Positions 7,655 through 16,314 of a stretch of 38,391 nucleotides of DNA are shown here, piece after piece. The DNA lies in contig NZ_JBLOUI010000023.1 of NCBI RefSeq assembly GCF_047807365.1, forward strand, positions 1 to 38,391, written 5' to 3'. The DNA is from Peptacetobacter sp900539645 (lineage in GTDB: Bacteria > Bacillota > Clostridia > Peptostreptococcales > Peptostreptococcaceae). The position numbers were made by a program, and so were the translations under genes. The notes below the pieces were generated by a model. That model ran no database searches, was not told the origin of the DNA, and was given only the letters and a program-made list of their open reading frames with translations. The number at the start of each line of letters is the position of its first letter. The first letter of the stretch is position 1.

Positions 7655-8197
7655 ATGTCAAGAATAGGTGTTAAACCAATAAACGTTCCTGCAGGAGTTG
7701 AAGTTGAAATAGCTGAAGGAAACTTAGTTACAGTAAAAGGACCAAAAGGAACATTAGTAAAACAGTTAAGTGATGAATTAACTATAAACAAAGAAGAAAA
7801 TACAATAGTTGTTACAAGACCAACTGACAACAAAAAACATAGATCTTTACACGGATTAACAAGAACTTTACTAAACAACATGATAATTGGTGTTAGTGAA
7901 GGATACGAAAAGAAAATGGAATTAAAGGGTGTTGGTTATAGAGCTCAGAAAAACGGAAAAACATTAGTTATGAACTTAGGATTCTCTCATCCAGTAGAAA
8001 TGGAAGATCCAGAAGGTATAACAGTTGAGTGTCCAAACCAGCTAGAAATAGTTGTTAAAGGTACTGACAAACAGTTAGTAGGAAACTACGCTGCTAAAAT
8101 AAGAGCTTGGAGAAAACCAGAACCATACAAAGGTAAAGGTATAAGATACGTTGATGAAGTAATCATACGTAAAGAAGGTAAAACTGGTAAAAAATAA
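7655..8197 (+). CDS. rplF: 50S ribosomal protein L6
   Basis: L6 lies near the GTPase-associated centre and the sarcin-ricin loop. The 180-residue protein starts MSRIGVKPINVPAGV and ends with the conserved EPYKGKGIRY region. AAGGAGGTG precedes the ATG. It is in canonical order between rpsH and rplR. Confidence 0.99.
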   Translation: MSRIGVKPINVPAGVEVEIAEGNLVTVKGPKGTLVKQLSDELTINKEENTIVVTRPTDNKKHRSLHGLTRTLLNNMIIGVSEGYEKKMELKGVGYRAQKNGKTLVMNLGFSHPVEMEDPEGITVECPNQLEIVVKGTDKQLVGNYAAKIRAWRKPEPYKGKGIRYVDEVIIRKEGKTGKK

Positions 8198-8241
8198 GTA
8201 AAATAATTACTTAATATACACACTGGAAAGGAGTGAATGAA

Positions 8242-8610
8242 GTGATAAAAAAAGCTGATAAAAACGCTAAAAGAGTTCAGAGACATAAAAGAGTAAGAAA
8301 AAATCTTGCTGGTACAGCTGCTAGACCAAGACTTTGTGTTTTCAGAAGTGCTAACAACATATATGCTCAGATAATAGATGACGTTCAGAGAGTTACTTTA
8401 ACTGCTGCTTCTTCATTAGAAAAAGAAGTTAAAGAAGCTGTTGGACATACAGGAAACAAAGAAGCAGCTAGAAAAGTTGGAGAATTAGTTGCTAAAAAAG
8501 CTATAGAAAAAGGAATCACTGAAGTTGTATTCGACAGAGGTGGATATATATATCACGGAAGAATAAAAGAATTAGCAGACGGAGCTAGAGAAGCTGGTCT
8601 TAAATTCTAA
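8242..8610 (+). CDS. rplR: 50S ribosomal protein L18
   Basis: L18 binds 5S rRNA with L5. I place the start at the GTG at 8242, giving 122 residues (MIKKADKNAKRVQRHKRVRK), as in Bacillus relatives. The GTG at 8233 overlaps the ribosome-binding site AAAGGAG and would add three residues that the family lacks. The C-terminal half has the typical FDRGGYIYHGRI motif. Confidence 0.97.
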   Translation: MIKKADKNAKRVQRHKRVRKNLAGTAARPRLCVFRSANNIYAQIIDDVQRVTLTAASSLEKEVKEAVGHTGNKEAARKVGELVAKKAIEKGITEVVFDRGGYIYHGRIKELADGAREAGLKF

Positions 8611-8628
8611 TAAAAAGGAGGGAAACAC

Positions 8629-9135
8629 ATGCTACGTAAACCAATAGATGCATCAGCTCTTGATCTACAGGAAAGAGTTGTTGAAGTTAGACGTGTTACT
8701 AAAGTTGTTAAAGGTGGTAGAAACTTTAGATTCGCAGCTTTAGTAGTTGTTGGAGATGAAAACGGACATGTAGGTATAGGTTCTGGGAAAGCAATGGAAG
8801 TTCCAGACGCTATAAAAAAAGCCGTAGAAGATGCTAAAAAGAATTTAATAACTGTACCAATGGTTGGTACTACTATACCTCACGAAGTTAACGGACACTT
8901 CGGTGCTGGTAAAATACTTATAATGCCTGCTGCAGAAGGTACAGGAGTTATAGCAGGGGGTCCTGCAAGAGCCGTACTTGAATTAGCTGGATTAAAAGAC
9001 GTTAGAGCTAAATCTTTAGGTTCTAATAACCCAAGAAACATGGTAAACGCAACTATAGAAGGACTTAATTCACTTAAAACAGCTGAAGATATAGCTAGAT
9101 TAAGAGGAAAAAAAGTTGAAGAATTATTAGGTTAA
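8629..9135 (+). CDS. rpsE: 30S ribosomal protein S5
   Basis: S5 sits at the mRNA entry site and contributes to decoding fidelity; changes in its N-terminal loop give spectinomycin resistance. The 168 residues include the conserved KVVKGGRNFRFAALVVVGD and the GxGKA-like GSGKAMEVP segments. AAAGGAGGG precedes the ATG. The wild-type spectinomycin-loop lysine and glycines appear intact. Confidence 0.99.
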   Translation: MLRKPIDASALDLQERVVEVRRVTKVVKGGRNFRFAALVVVGDENGHVGIGSGKAMEVPDAIKKAVEDAKKNLITVPMVGTTIPHEVNGHFGAGKILIMPAAEGTGVIAGGPARAVLELAGLKDVRAKSLGSNNPRNMVNATIEGLNSLKTAEDIARLRGKKVEELLG

Positions 9136-9148
9136 GGAGGTAGTTAAA

Positions 9149-9334
9149 ATGGCTAAATTACAGATAAAATTAGTTAGAAGTACAATAGGAACTACTCCTA
9201 ATCAGAGAAAAAACGTTGAAGCGTTAGGGTTAAGAAAAAGAGAACAGGTAGTAGTTAAAGAAGATACACCTCAGATGAGAGGTATGATAAAAAAAGTTTC
9301 TCACTTAGTAGAAGTGACTGAAATAGCTGAATAA
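9149..9334 (+). CDS. rpmD: 50S ribosomal protein L30
   Basis: L30 is a small 23S-binding protein. The 61 residues begin MAKLQIKLVRSTIG, with the expected LGLRKREQ segment at about 27-34. AAGGAGG overlaps the end of rpsE, 13 nt upstream of the ATG region, consistent with coupled translation. Confidence 0.98.
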   Translation: MAKLQIKLVRSTIGTTPNQRKNVEALGLRKREQVVVKEDTPQMRGMIKKVSHLVEVTEIAE

Positions 9335-9368
9335 TAATCAAAACGGAAATTAAAGGAGGTGCAAAACC

Positions 9369-9812
9369 ATGAAATTACATGAATTAAAACCTGCTAAAGG
9401 TGCTGTAAGATCTACTAAAAGATTAGGTAGAGGTACTGCGACTGGACAGGGTAAAACTTCAGGACGTGGACAGAAAGGTCAGTGGTCTCGTTCAGGTGGA
9501 GGAGTTAGAGTTGGTTTCGAAGGTGGACAGATGCCTTTATCAAGAAGACTTCCTAAGAGAGGTTTCACTAACATATTCGCTAAAGAATACACTGAAGTAA
9601 ACGTTAAAGATCTTAACAGATTCGAAAACGGAACTGAAATAACAGCTGAATTATTAAAATCAACTAAAGTTATAAGCAAAATAGCTAAAGATGGAATAAA
9701 AATCTTAGGTGAAGGTGAATTAGAAAAAGCTTTAACAGTTAAAGCAGCTAAATTCACTGCTTCAGCTCAGGAAAAAATAGAAAAAGCTGGAGGAAAAGCA
9801 GAGTTAGTATAA
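9369..9812 (+). CDS. rplO: 50S ribosomal protein L15
   Basis: L15 is a late-binding protein of the 50S core. The 147 residues have the glycine- and arginine-rich N-terminal extension (LGRGTATGQGKTSGRGQKG, about 19-37) and GFEGGQMPLSRRLPKRGF. AAAGGAGGTG precedes the ATG. As usual it directly precedes secY. Confidence 0.99.
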   Translation: MKLHELKPAKGAVRSTKRLGRGTATGQGKTSGRGQKGQWSRSGGGVRVGFEGGQMPLSRRLPKRGFTNIFAKEYTEVNVKDLNRFENGTEITAELLKSTKVISKIAKDGIKILGEGELEKALTVKAAKFTASAQEKIEKAGGKAELV

Positions 9813-9855
9813 TAACCTGCTGTTCTCCAGGCCAGTCAAGCGGGGTGATTAAAAC

Positions 9856-11124
9856 GTGCTGTCACAGATAAAGCAGGCTTGGAAACTTAAGGAAATAAGA
9901 AAAAAACTTCTATATACACTAATGATGGTAGTGGTATTCAGAATAGGTACTACTATACCGGTGCCAGGGATAGACACAAGTATTATAAAACAGATGGTAG
10001 AAGGTAATAACCTTTTATCTCTATACAATATGTTTACTGGGGGAGCATTTAGTAACTTTACACTATTTGCTTTAGGAATAGGACCTTATATCACTGCTTC
10101 GATCATCATACAGCTTCTTACTGTTGGATTTGAAAGTTTAAAAGAACTTCAAAAATCAGGAGAAGAAGGAAAGAAAAAGATGGATAAGTACACAAGATGT
10201 ACTGCACTTGCACTAGCGTTTGTTCAGGCGATAGGAATAACACTTGGAATTGTTAGAAGTGCTTTAAAATCTGATAATGTATTTTTCATCACAACTGTTA
10301 TAATAACACTTGTTTCTGCCAGTATGATGGTTATGTGGATTGGTGATAGAATAACAGAAAAAGGACTAGGAAATGGTAGTTCTGTTATAATATTTGTTGG
10401 TATAATATCAAGAATACCAATAGATGGAATAGCTATAGCAAACCAAATAAAATCTGGTGCTACACCAATTTGGGCTGCTATACTTCTTGTTGTAGTAATA
10501 CTTTTAACTATATTAGGTGTTACATTTATACAGGAAGCTACAAGAAAGATACCAGTTCAGTATGCGAAAAGAGTTGTTGGAAGAAAAATGTATGGAGGAC
10601 AGAGTTCTCACATACCTATGAAAGTTAACCAGTCAGGAGTTATGCCAATAATATTCGCAAGTTCTATATTAGCTATGCCACAGACAATAGCAATGTTCAT
10701 GGGAACAGATGCTCAGCAGTTTGTTCAGCAGTGGTTAAGTGGAGCTACAGAGCAGGGATTCTGGATATATAGATCAATAGAAATATTACTTATAATATTC
10801 TTCTCATATTTCTACACAACTATATCTTTCAACGTAGAAGATATAACTAAGAATATGAAAAATGGTGGTGGATTTATACCAGGAATAAGACCTGGAAAAC
10901 CAACAGAAGATTATTTATCAAGAATATTATCAAGATTAACTTTAGCTGGTGCTGCATTCCTAGGTGTAATCGCTATGATACCAGCACTTATAACTCATTA
11001 TCTTTCATTACCGATGAGTTTAGCAGGTACTTCACTTCTAATCGTTGTCGGAGTTGCTCTTGAATTAAAGAGACAGCTTGAATCGAATTTAGTAATGAGA
11101 AATTACCAGGGATTTTTAAAATAA
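9856..11124 (+). CDS. secY: Protein translocase subunit SecY
   Basis: SecY is the channel of the SecYEG translocon in the cytoplasmic membrane. The 422 residues contain the expected ten hydrophobic segments, the start of helix 1 being around residue 18, and the plug-region sequence GGAFSNFTLFALGIGPYI. The start is a GTG at 9856 preceded by GGGGTGA. It follows rplO by 43 nt and precedes adk, the normal Gram-positive order. Its codon use is less biased than the ribosomal-protein genes. Confidence 0.98.
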   Translation: MLSQIKQAWKLKEIRKKLLYTLMMVVVFRIGTTIPVPGIDTSIIKQMVEGNNLLSLYNMFTGGAFSNFTLFALGIGPYITASIIIQLLTVGFESLKELQKSGEEGKKKMDKYTRCTALALAFVQAIGITLGIVRSALKSDNVFFITTVIITLVSASMMVMWIGDRITEKGLGNGSSVIIFVGIISRIPIDGIAIANQIKSGATPIWAAILLVVVILLTILGVTFIQEATRKIPVQYAKRVVGRKMYGGQSSHIPMKVNQSGVMPIIFASSILAMPQTIAMFMGTDAQQFVQQWLSGATEQGFWIYRSIEILLIIFFSYFYTTISFNVEDITKNMKNGGGFIPGIRPGKPTEDYLSRILSRLTLAGAAFLGVIAMIPALITHYLSLPMSLAGTSLLIVVGVALELKRQLESNLVMRNYQGFLK

Positions 11125-11148
11125 TTTATCGAATTGGAGATGAATAAT

Positions 11149-11790
11149 ATGAGAATAATATTACTTGGACCTCCAGGGGCAGGTAAAGGTACTCAGGCAG
11201 CAAAAATAGTGGAAAAATACGATATACCTCATATATCTACTGGAGACATATTTAGAAAGAATATAAAAGAAGGCACAGAATTAGGAACAAAAGCAAAAGA
11301 ATATATGGATCAGGGACTTCTAGTTCCAGACGAATTAACTTGCGGACTTGTTGTTGATAGAATATCTCAGGAAGATTGCAAAAATGGATTCATGCTTGAT
11401 GGATTCCCAAGAAATATAAATCAGGCTGAACAGCTTGACAAATATTTAAATGAAGCTGGATTAAAACTTGATAAAATAGTTAACATAGAAGTTGATAAGA
11501 GTATATTAGTAGGAAGAGCTGTAGGAAGAAGAATATGTAAAGCTTGCGGTGCAACATTCCACGTAGAATTTAATCCAACTAAAGTAGAAGGCGTTTGTGA
11601 CAAATGTGGAGAACCTCTACATCAGAGAGCAGACGACAATGAAGAAACTGTTTCTAGAAGAATACAGGTTTACTTAGATGAAACTAAACCATTAGTAGGA
11701 TATTATTCTGAACAGGGAATAGTAGCTGACATAAATGGTGATCAGGATATAGATAAAGTATTCGCTGATATAGTAGAATCTTTAAGCTAA
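11149..11790 (+). CDS. adk: Adenylate kinase, zinc-containing
   Basis: Adk interconverts 2 ADP with ATP and AMP. The 213-residue cytosolic enzyme has the P-loop GPPGAGKGT at residues 7-15 and the long LID domain. The LID holds four cysteines (130, 133, 150, 153) forming the structural zinc site of Gram-positive enzymes. I chose the ATG at 11149, giving MRIILLGPPG, over the TTG at 11134 because GGAG lies nine bases upstream. All nine glutamines are CAG, in contrast to the next gene. Confidence 0.98.
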   Translation: MRIILLGPPGAGKGTQAAKIVEKYDIPHISTGDIFRKNIKEGTELGTKAKEYMDQGLLVPDELTCGLVVDRISQEDCKNGFMLDGFPRNINQAEQLDKYLNEAGLKLDKIVNIEVDKSILVGRAVGRRICKACGATFHVEFNPTKVEGVCDKCGEPLHQRADDNEETVSRRIQVYLDETKPLVGYYSEQGIVADINGDQDIDKVFADIVESLS

Positions 11791-11793
11791 TCA

Positions 11794-12540
11794 ATGATAA
11801 TCAAGAAAAATGATAGACAAATAGAACTCATGAGAGAAGCGGGAAAAATAGTCGCTGATACTCATGAAGTTCTGAGAAAAGCTATTGCTCCTGGAATATC
11901 AACTGAGGAGTTAGATAAAATAGCTGAAAATAATATCAGGAAGTATAATGCAGAACCTTCTTTTAAAGGGTATAACGGATTCCCGGCAAGTATTTGCACT
12001 TCAATCAATGAAGAGGTTGTCCATGGAATACCTGGGAAAAGAATACTTCAAGAAGGTGACATTATAAGTATTGATATAGGTGCCTATTATAAAGGATATC
12101 ATGGGGATGCTGCAAAGACACATGCCGTTGCTGTGATATCTGAAGAAGATAGGAAACTAATAGAAGTTACAAAAGAGAGCTTCTATGAAGGATTAAAATT
12201 TGCGAAGGTCGGATATAGACTTTCGGATATCTCGCATGCGATACAAGTACACATACAAAATAACAACTTTTCAGTAGTTAGGGCATATGCTGGACATGGA
12301 GTAGGGAAACGACTTCACGAAAGTCCAGAGATACTTAACTACGGTCCACCAGGTAAAGGCCCTAGATTAAAAAAGGGTATGGTGTTAGCCATTGAGCCAA
12401 TGGTAAATGTCGGGACTTGCCACGTGTTCACTTTATCAAATGGATGGACTGCTGTTACAGCAGATAAGAAAAAATCAGCTCACTACGAGCACACAATAGC
12501 AATTACTGAAGACGAACCTCTTATACTTACAGAGTTTTAG
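11794..12540 (+). CDS. map: Methionine aminopeptidase, type I
   Basis: Map removes the initiator methionine from nascent proteins. The 248-residue protein shows the metal-binding pita-bread fold pieces: DIGAYYKGYHGDAAKTHAV, the GHGVGKRLHE histidine, AIEPMV and the final glutamate in HYEHTIAI. It starts three bases after adk, but I see no ribosome-binding site upstream. Codon use differs from its neighbours: all four glutamines are CAA, and 7 of the first 16 isoleucines are ATT or ATC. That suggests later acquisition or replacement of this gene. Confidence 0.97.
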   Translation: MIIKKNDRQIELMREAGKIVADTHEVLRKAIAPGISTEELDKIAENNIRKYNAEPSFKGYNGFPASICTSINEEVVHGIPGKRILQEGDIISIDIGAYYKGYHGDAAKTHAVAVISEEDRKLIEVTKESFYEGLKFAKVGYRLSDISHAIQVHIQNNNFSVVRAYAGHGVGKRLHESPEILNYGPPGKGPRLKKGMVLAIEPMVNVGTCHVFTLSNGWTAVTADKKKSAHYEHTIAITEDEPLILTEF

Positions 12541-12706
12541 TCAAGGTAATAAAAAGTTAAGCAAATTAGAAAGACAGATCTTTTGAGTGATAGTATTAAG
12601 AGCCAAAGATACTATCCTCAGAAGATATAATGAAATCTTTATAAAAGCGGAACTTAAGAAGCTGGTAAAAAATCAGCTTACTGAAATGGAGGTTTGGTTA
12701 ATTAAT
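12541..12706 (+). other. 166-nt structured spacer between map and infA
   Basis: No gene recognised. Many Clostridia have a short KOW-domain RNA-binding protein gene here; it is not readable. Two clear stems exist: GATAGTAT / ATACTATC (12589-12596 with 12609-12616) and AAGCTG / CAGCTT (12659-12664 with 12674-12679). The infA frame is open back to 12587, but the extension has no resemblance to IF-1. GGAGGT at about 12688-12693 is unusually far, some 14 nt, from the infA start. Confidence 0.5.
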
Positions 12707-12925
12707 ATGGCCAAAAAAGATGTTATAGAATTAGAAGGTACAGTTGTTGAAAGCTTACCTAATGCAATGTTTAAAGTAAAACTTGAAAATGGACATGAAA
12801 TATTATGTCACATTTCAGGGAAGCTAAGAATGAACTTCATAAGAATTCTTGAAGGAGACAAGGTAAATGTTGAACTTTCACCTTACGATCTTACAAGAGG
12901 AAGAATCACTTGGCGTAAGAAGTAG
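12707..12925 (+). CDS. infA: Translation initiation factor IF-1
   Basis: IF-1 occupies the ribosomal A site during initiation. I place the start at the ATG at 12707, giving 72 residues (MAKKDVIELEGTVVESLPN), exactly the family length and a single OB fold. The earlier GTG at 12587 would add 40 residues unlike any IF-1. The ribosome-binding site is distant. It is followed by rpmJ after 27 nt. Confidence 0.98.
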   Translation: MAKKDVIELEGTVVESLPNAMFKVKLENGHEILCHISGKLRMNFIRILEGDKVNVELSPYDLTRGRITWRKK

Positions 12926-12952
12926 ACGTTTTAGTCTGAGGAGGGATAAATA

Positions 12953-13066
12953 ATGAAGGTTAGACCATCAGTAAAACCAATATGTGAAAAATGTAAAGTT
13001 ATAAAAAGAAAAGGTAAAGTAATGGTTATATGTGAAAACCCTAAACACAAACAGAAACAGGGATAA
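12953..13066 (+). CDS. rpmJ: 50S ribosomal protein L36, zinc-binding form
   Basis: This 37-residue protein (MKVRPSVKPICEKCKVIKRK...) is the smallest ribosomal protein. It has the zinc ligands C11, C14, C27 and H32, so it is the C+ form. GAGGAGGG precedes the ATG. It lies between infA and rpsM as usual. Confidence 0.98.
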   Translation: MKVRPSVKPICEKCKVIKRKGKVMVICENPKHKQKQG

Positions 13067-13202
13067 AACTTATAAAATATTACTAGTATTTTAGTCGCTT
13101 ATGTAGTATAATAATATACTGTGATTGTTAACAGCGGCGTTGAATATTGATAATTATCTAGATACGGAAAATAAATTGAAATCAATTATAGGAGGTGCAA
13201 TA
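13067..13202 (+). promoter_or_regulatory. Spacer before rpsM with possible weak promoter
   Basis: The 136-nt gap is long for this cluster. It contains TATAAT at 13107-13112 and TATACT at 13115-13120 in a very AT-rich setting, but no acceptable -35 box stands at 17 bp from either. An internal promoter for rpsM-rpsK-rpsD-rpoA-rplQ is plausible from position only. Confidence 0.3.
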
Positions 13203-13574
13203 ATGGCAAGAATAGCTGGGGTAGACTTACCTAGAGAAAAAAGAGCAGAAATAGGCTTAACTTATATATATGGTATAGGTAAAGCAACTTCAAATGAAAT
13301 ATTAGCTAAAGCCGGGATAAATCCTGATACAAGAATAAAAGATTTATCAGAAGACGAAGTTAATGAATTAAGAAAAATAATAGATGAAGACTTCTTAGTT
13401 GAAGGTGACTTAAGAAGAGAAATAGCTTTAAATATAAAAAGACTTAGAGATATAAAATGCTACAGAGGAATAAGACACATGAAAGGTCTTCCATGTAGAG
13501 GTCAGAAAACTAAAACTAATGCAAGAACAAGAAAAGGTCCTAAAAAGACTGTATCTCGTAAAAAGAAAAAATAA
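13203..13574 (+). CDS. rpsM: 30S ribosomal protein S13
   Basis: S13 is a head protein contacting P-site tRNA and 50S bridges. The ATG at 13203 gives 123 residues opening MARIAGVDLPREKRAEIGLT, the family start; AGGAGGTG lies just upstream. The frame is open back to 13125, but that extension is not part of the protein. The C-terminal basic tail with TKTNARTRKGPKKTV is normal. Confidence 0.98.
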   Translation: MARIAGVDLPREKRAEIGLTYIYGIGKATSNEILAKAGINPDTRIKDLSEDEVNELRKIIDEDFLVEGDLRREIALNIKRLRDIKCYRGIRHMKGLPCRGQKTKTNARTRKGPKKTVSRKKKK

Positions 13575-13621
13575 ATTAAATTAACTATATATTAAAAATA
13601 TAAAGGAGGGAAACAGTAAAA

Positions 13622-14020
13622 ATGGCAAAAGCTAAAAAGAAAGTAACACGTGTTAGAAGAAAAGAACGTAAAAATATAGAACGTGGACATGCACATATAC
13701 AGTCTACATTTAATAATACAATAGTAACTTTAACTGACGTACACGGAAACGCAATATCTTGGGCGTCTTCAGGTCAGTTAGGATTCAAAGGATCAAGAAA
13801 AGCGACTCCATTCGCATCTCAGATGGCAGCAGAAACAGCTGCAAAAGCTGCAATGGAACACGGTTTAAAAACTGTTGAAGTATTCGTAAAAGGACCAGGT
13901 TCAGGAAGAGAAGCTGCAATAAGAGCTTTACAGGCAACAGGTCTAGAAGTAACTATGATAAAAGACGTTACTCCAATACCACACAATGGTTGTAGACCAC
14001 CAAAAAGAAGAAGAGTGTAA
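13622..14020 (+). CDS. rpsK: 30S ribosomal protein S11
   Basis: S11 is a platform protein near the E site. The 132 residues contain IQSTFNNTIVTLTD and the C-terminal PHNGCRPPKRRRV, both hallmarks. AAAGGAGGG lies upstream of the ATG. Canonical alpha-operon position between rpsM and rpsD. Confidence 0.99.
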   Translation: MAKAKKKVTRVRRKERKNIERGHAHIQSTFNNTIVTLTDVHGNAISWASSGQLGFKGSRKATPFASQMAAETAAKAAMEHGLKTVEVFVKGPGSGREAAIRALQATGLEVTMIKDVTPIPHNGCRPPKRRRV

Positions 14021-14064
14021 TTCGAGAATATATATATAGAAATAATCGCAGGAGGTGTAATTTA

Positions 14065-14688
14065 ATGGCAAGATATACAGGTGCATCATGCAGACAGTGC
14101 CGTAGAGAAGGAATGAAATTATTCCTTAAAGGTGACAGATGCTATACAGATAAATGTGCTTTAGATAGAAGAAACTACGCTCCAGGTCAGCACGGACAGG
14201 GAAGAAAAAAAGTTTCTAACTACGGAGAACAGTTAAGAGAAAAACAGAAAGTTAAAAGAATATACGGAGTTCTAGAAACTCAGTTCAGAAACTTATATGA
14301 AAGAGCAGAAAAAATGCCTGGTAAAACAGGGGCTAATCTTTTAAGTTTATTAGAAAGAAGATTAGACAACGTTGTTTACAGAATGGGATTAGCTGCATCT
14401 AGAAAAGAAGCTAGACAGTTAGTAACTCATGCTCACTTCACTTTAAATGGTAAAAAAGTTGATATACCATCTTTAACAGTTAATGTTGGTGATGTTATAG
14501 CAGTTAAAGAAACATCTAAATCATCAGCTAAATTCAAAGCTTTAGTTGAAAACAACACTAGAATAGCTCCAAACTGGTTAGAAAATAACTTAGATGAAAT
14601 GTGTGCTAAAGTTGTTTCTCTTCCAACTAGAGAAGATATAGATCTTGAAATAGCTGAACACTTAATCATAGAGTTATACTCTAAATAA
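14065..14688 (+). CDS. rpsD: 30S ribosomal protein S4, zinc-binding form
   Basis: S4 nucleates 30S assembly, supports fidelity at the mRNA entry site, and in several bacteria represses its own operon. The 207-residue protein has cysteines 9, 12, 26 and 31, the zinc-knuckle arrangement known from Thermus S4. An S4 RNA-binding domain follows (RRLDNVVYRMGLAASRKEAR, about 97-116). GGAGGTG precedes the ATG. Unlike in Bacillus, it stays inside the alpha operon. Confidence 0.98.
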   Translation: MARYTGASCRQCRREGMKLFLKGDRCYTDKCALDRRNYAPGQHGQGRKKVSNYGEQLREKQKVKRIYGVLETQFRNLYERAEKMPGKTGANLLSLLERRLDNVVYRMGLAASRKEARQLVTHAHFTLNGKKVDIPSLTVNVGDVIAVKETSKSSAKFKALVENNTRIAPNWLENNLDEMCAKVVSLPTREDIDLEIAEHLIIELYSK

Positions 14689-14775
14689 TAAGAAATTAAT
14701 TAGCTTAATAACTTATATTAAATTAAAATTTATTTACCCTCAGTGGATTACTGAATGTTAAGGAGGGTTTTATCC

Positions 14776-15723
14776 ATGATAGAAATAGAAAAGCCAAAGG
14801 TAGATATAATAGAACTTAGCGAAGATTTCAGATATGGTAAATTCGTAGTTGAACCTCTTGAAAGAGGATACGGAATAACTATAGGAAATGCACTAAGAAG
14901 AATACTGTTATCTTCATTACCAGGTGTTGCAGTTAACGCTGTTAAAATAGAAGGAGTTCTTCATGAATTCTCTACTATACCAGGAGTAAAAGAAGATGTT
15001 ACAGAAATAATATTAACTTTAAAAGAACTTTCAGCTACTATAGACGGTGAAGGTAATAGAACACTTAAAATAGAAGCACAGGGTCCTTGCACAGTAACAG
15101 GTGCAGACATAATATGCCCACCAGATGTTGAAATAATAAACAAGGATCTTAAAATAGCTACATTAGACGAAGGTTCTAAGCTTAATATGGATATACATGT
15201 TGACAAAGGCAGAGGATATGTTCCTGCTGAAGAAAACAAAACAGAAAACATGCCAATAGGTGTATTACCTGTTGACTCAATATATACTCCTGTAGAAAAA
15301 GTAAACTATCACGTTGAAAATACAAGAGTAGGTCAGAAATCTGACTATGATAAATTAACTCTAGAAGTTTGGACAAATGGAAGCATAAATCCTCAGGAAG
15401 GAATATCTTTAGCTGCCAAAGTTCTAGTTGAACATCTTAAACTATTCATAGATTTAACAGAGCATGTAAGCAATGTTGAAATAATGGTAGAAAAAGAAGA
15501 AGATCAGAAAGAAAAAGTTCTTGAAATGACAATCGAAGAATTAGATTTATCAGTAAGATCATACAACTGTTTAAAAAGAGCGGGTATAAACACAGTAGAA
15601 GAGCTAGCTAATAAATCTGAAGACGATATGATGAAGGTTAGAAACTTAGGTAAAAAATCACTAGAAGAAGTTATACAGAAACTAGATGAATTAGGACTAG
15701 GATTAAAACCAAACGAAGAATAA
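14776..15723 (+). CDS. rpoA: DNA-directed RNA polymerase subunit alpha
   Basis: The alpha dimer is the scaffold for core RNA polymerase. I chose the ATG at 14776, giving 315 residues (MIEIEKPKVDIIEL), because AAGGAGGG stands directly upstream; the frame's earlier start at 14755 has no such site. The N-terminal domain includes GYGITIGNALRRILLSSLPG (about 35-54). The C-terminal domain, with two helix-hairpin-helix motifs for UP elements and activators, covers about residues 250-315. Confidence 0.99.
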   Translation: MIEIEKPKVDIIELSEDFRYGKFVVEPLERGYGITIGNALRRILLSSLPGVAVNAVKIEGVLHEFSTIPGVKEDVTEIILTLKELSATIDGEGNRTLKIEAQGPCTVTGADIICPPDVEIINKDLKIATLDEGSKLNMDIHVDKGRGYVPAEENKTENMPIGVLPVDSIYTPVEKVNYHVENTRVGQKSDYDKLTLEVWTNGSINPQEGISLAAKVLVEHLKLFIDLTEHVSNVEIMVEKEEDQKEKVLEMTIEELDLSVRSYNCLKRAGINTVEELANKSEDDMMKVRNLGKKSLEEVIQKLDELGLGLKPNEE

Positions 15724-15772
15724 TAGACTTTCGAATATAAATAATTTATAAACTCGAAAAGGAGGGGAAAGA

Positions 15773-16114
15773 ATGGCAACTTACCGTAAATTAGGTCGTG
15801 AAACTGCTCACAGAAACCTTATGTTAAGAAACTTAGTAACTGACTTACTAAGAGAAGGAAGAATAGAAACTACAGTAACTAGAGCAAAAGAAACTCGTAG
15901 AATGGCTGAAAAGATGATAACTCTTGCAAAAAGAGGAGATCTTCACGCTAGAAGACAGGTTTTAGCTTATGTTCTTGATGAAACTGTTGTTAGCAACTTA
16001 TTCACAGAAATAGCTCCAAAATATGCTGAAAGAAATGGTGGATATACTAGAATAATCAAAAAAGGACCAAGAAGAGGCGACGCTGCTGAAATGGCCTTCA
16101 TAGAATTAGTATAA
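15773..16114 (+). CDS. rplQ: 50S ribosomal protein L17
   Basis: L17 lies at the tunnel exit region. The 113 residues begin MATYRKLGRETAHRNLMLRN, near the usual short Gram-positive length. AAAGGAGGGG precedes the ATG. It is the last gene of the cluster and is followed by a strong terminator. Confidence 0.98.
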   Translation: MATYRKLGRETAHRNLMLRNLVTDLLREGRIETTVTRAKETRRMAEKMITLAKRGDLHARRQVLAYVLDETVVSNLFTEIAPKYAERNGGYTRIIKKGPRRGDAAEMAFIELV

Positions 16115-16131
16115 TTACTGTATTGATAAAT

Positions 16132-16166
16132 AAATGCTATGGTATTTTATATGCCATAGCATTTTT
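16132..16166 (+). terminator. Terminator of the S10-spc-alpha cluster
   Basis: A 10-bp perfect stem (AATGCTATGG at 16133-16142 with CCATAGCATT at 16154-16163) is followed by a T-run to 16166. It lies 18 nt after rplQ. It is the first terminator I can see after the one at 61-109, so the 15.7-kb cluster may be one transcript. Confidence 0.92.
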
Positions 16167-16314
16167 AGAATTAAAAACAAATTTCAAAAAAACTAAGAAA
16201 ATTATAATAAATTGACTTTATAAAAAATATCTGAGGAAATAAAACTTTAATTTAATATAAGAATAAAGAGCTACTAGAGGAATAAATATCTAGAGGGAAT
16301 GTTAAACTGGGGAT

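Noticed and set aside
12587..12706. N-terminal extension of IF-1 from an upstream GTG
   Set aside because: IF-1 proteins are 72 residues and start at MAKKDVIE; the 40 added residues match no IF-1.
13125..13202. N-terminal extension of S13
   Set aside because: The family starts at MARIAGVDLP and AGGAGGTG stands directly before 13203.
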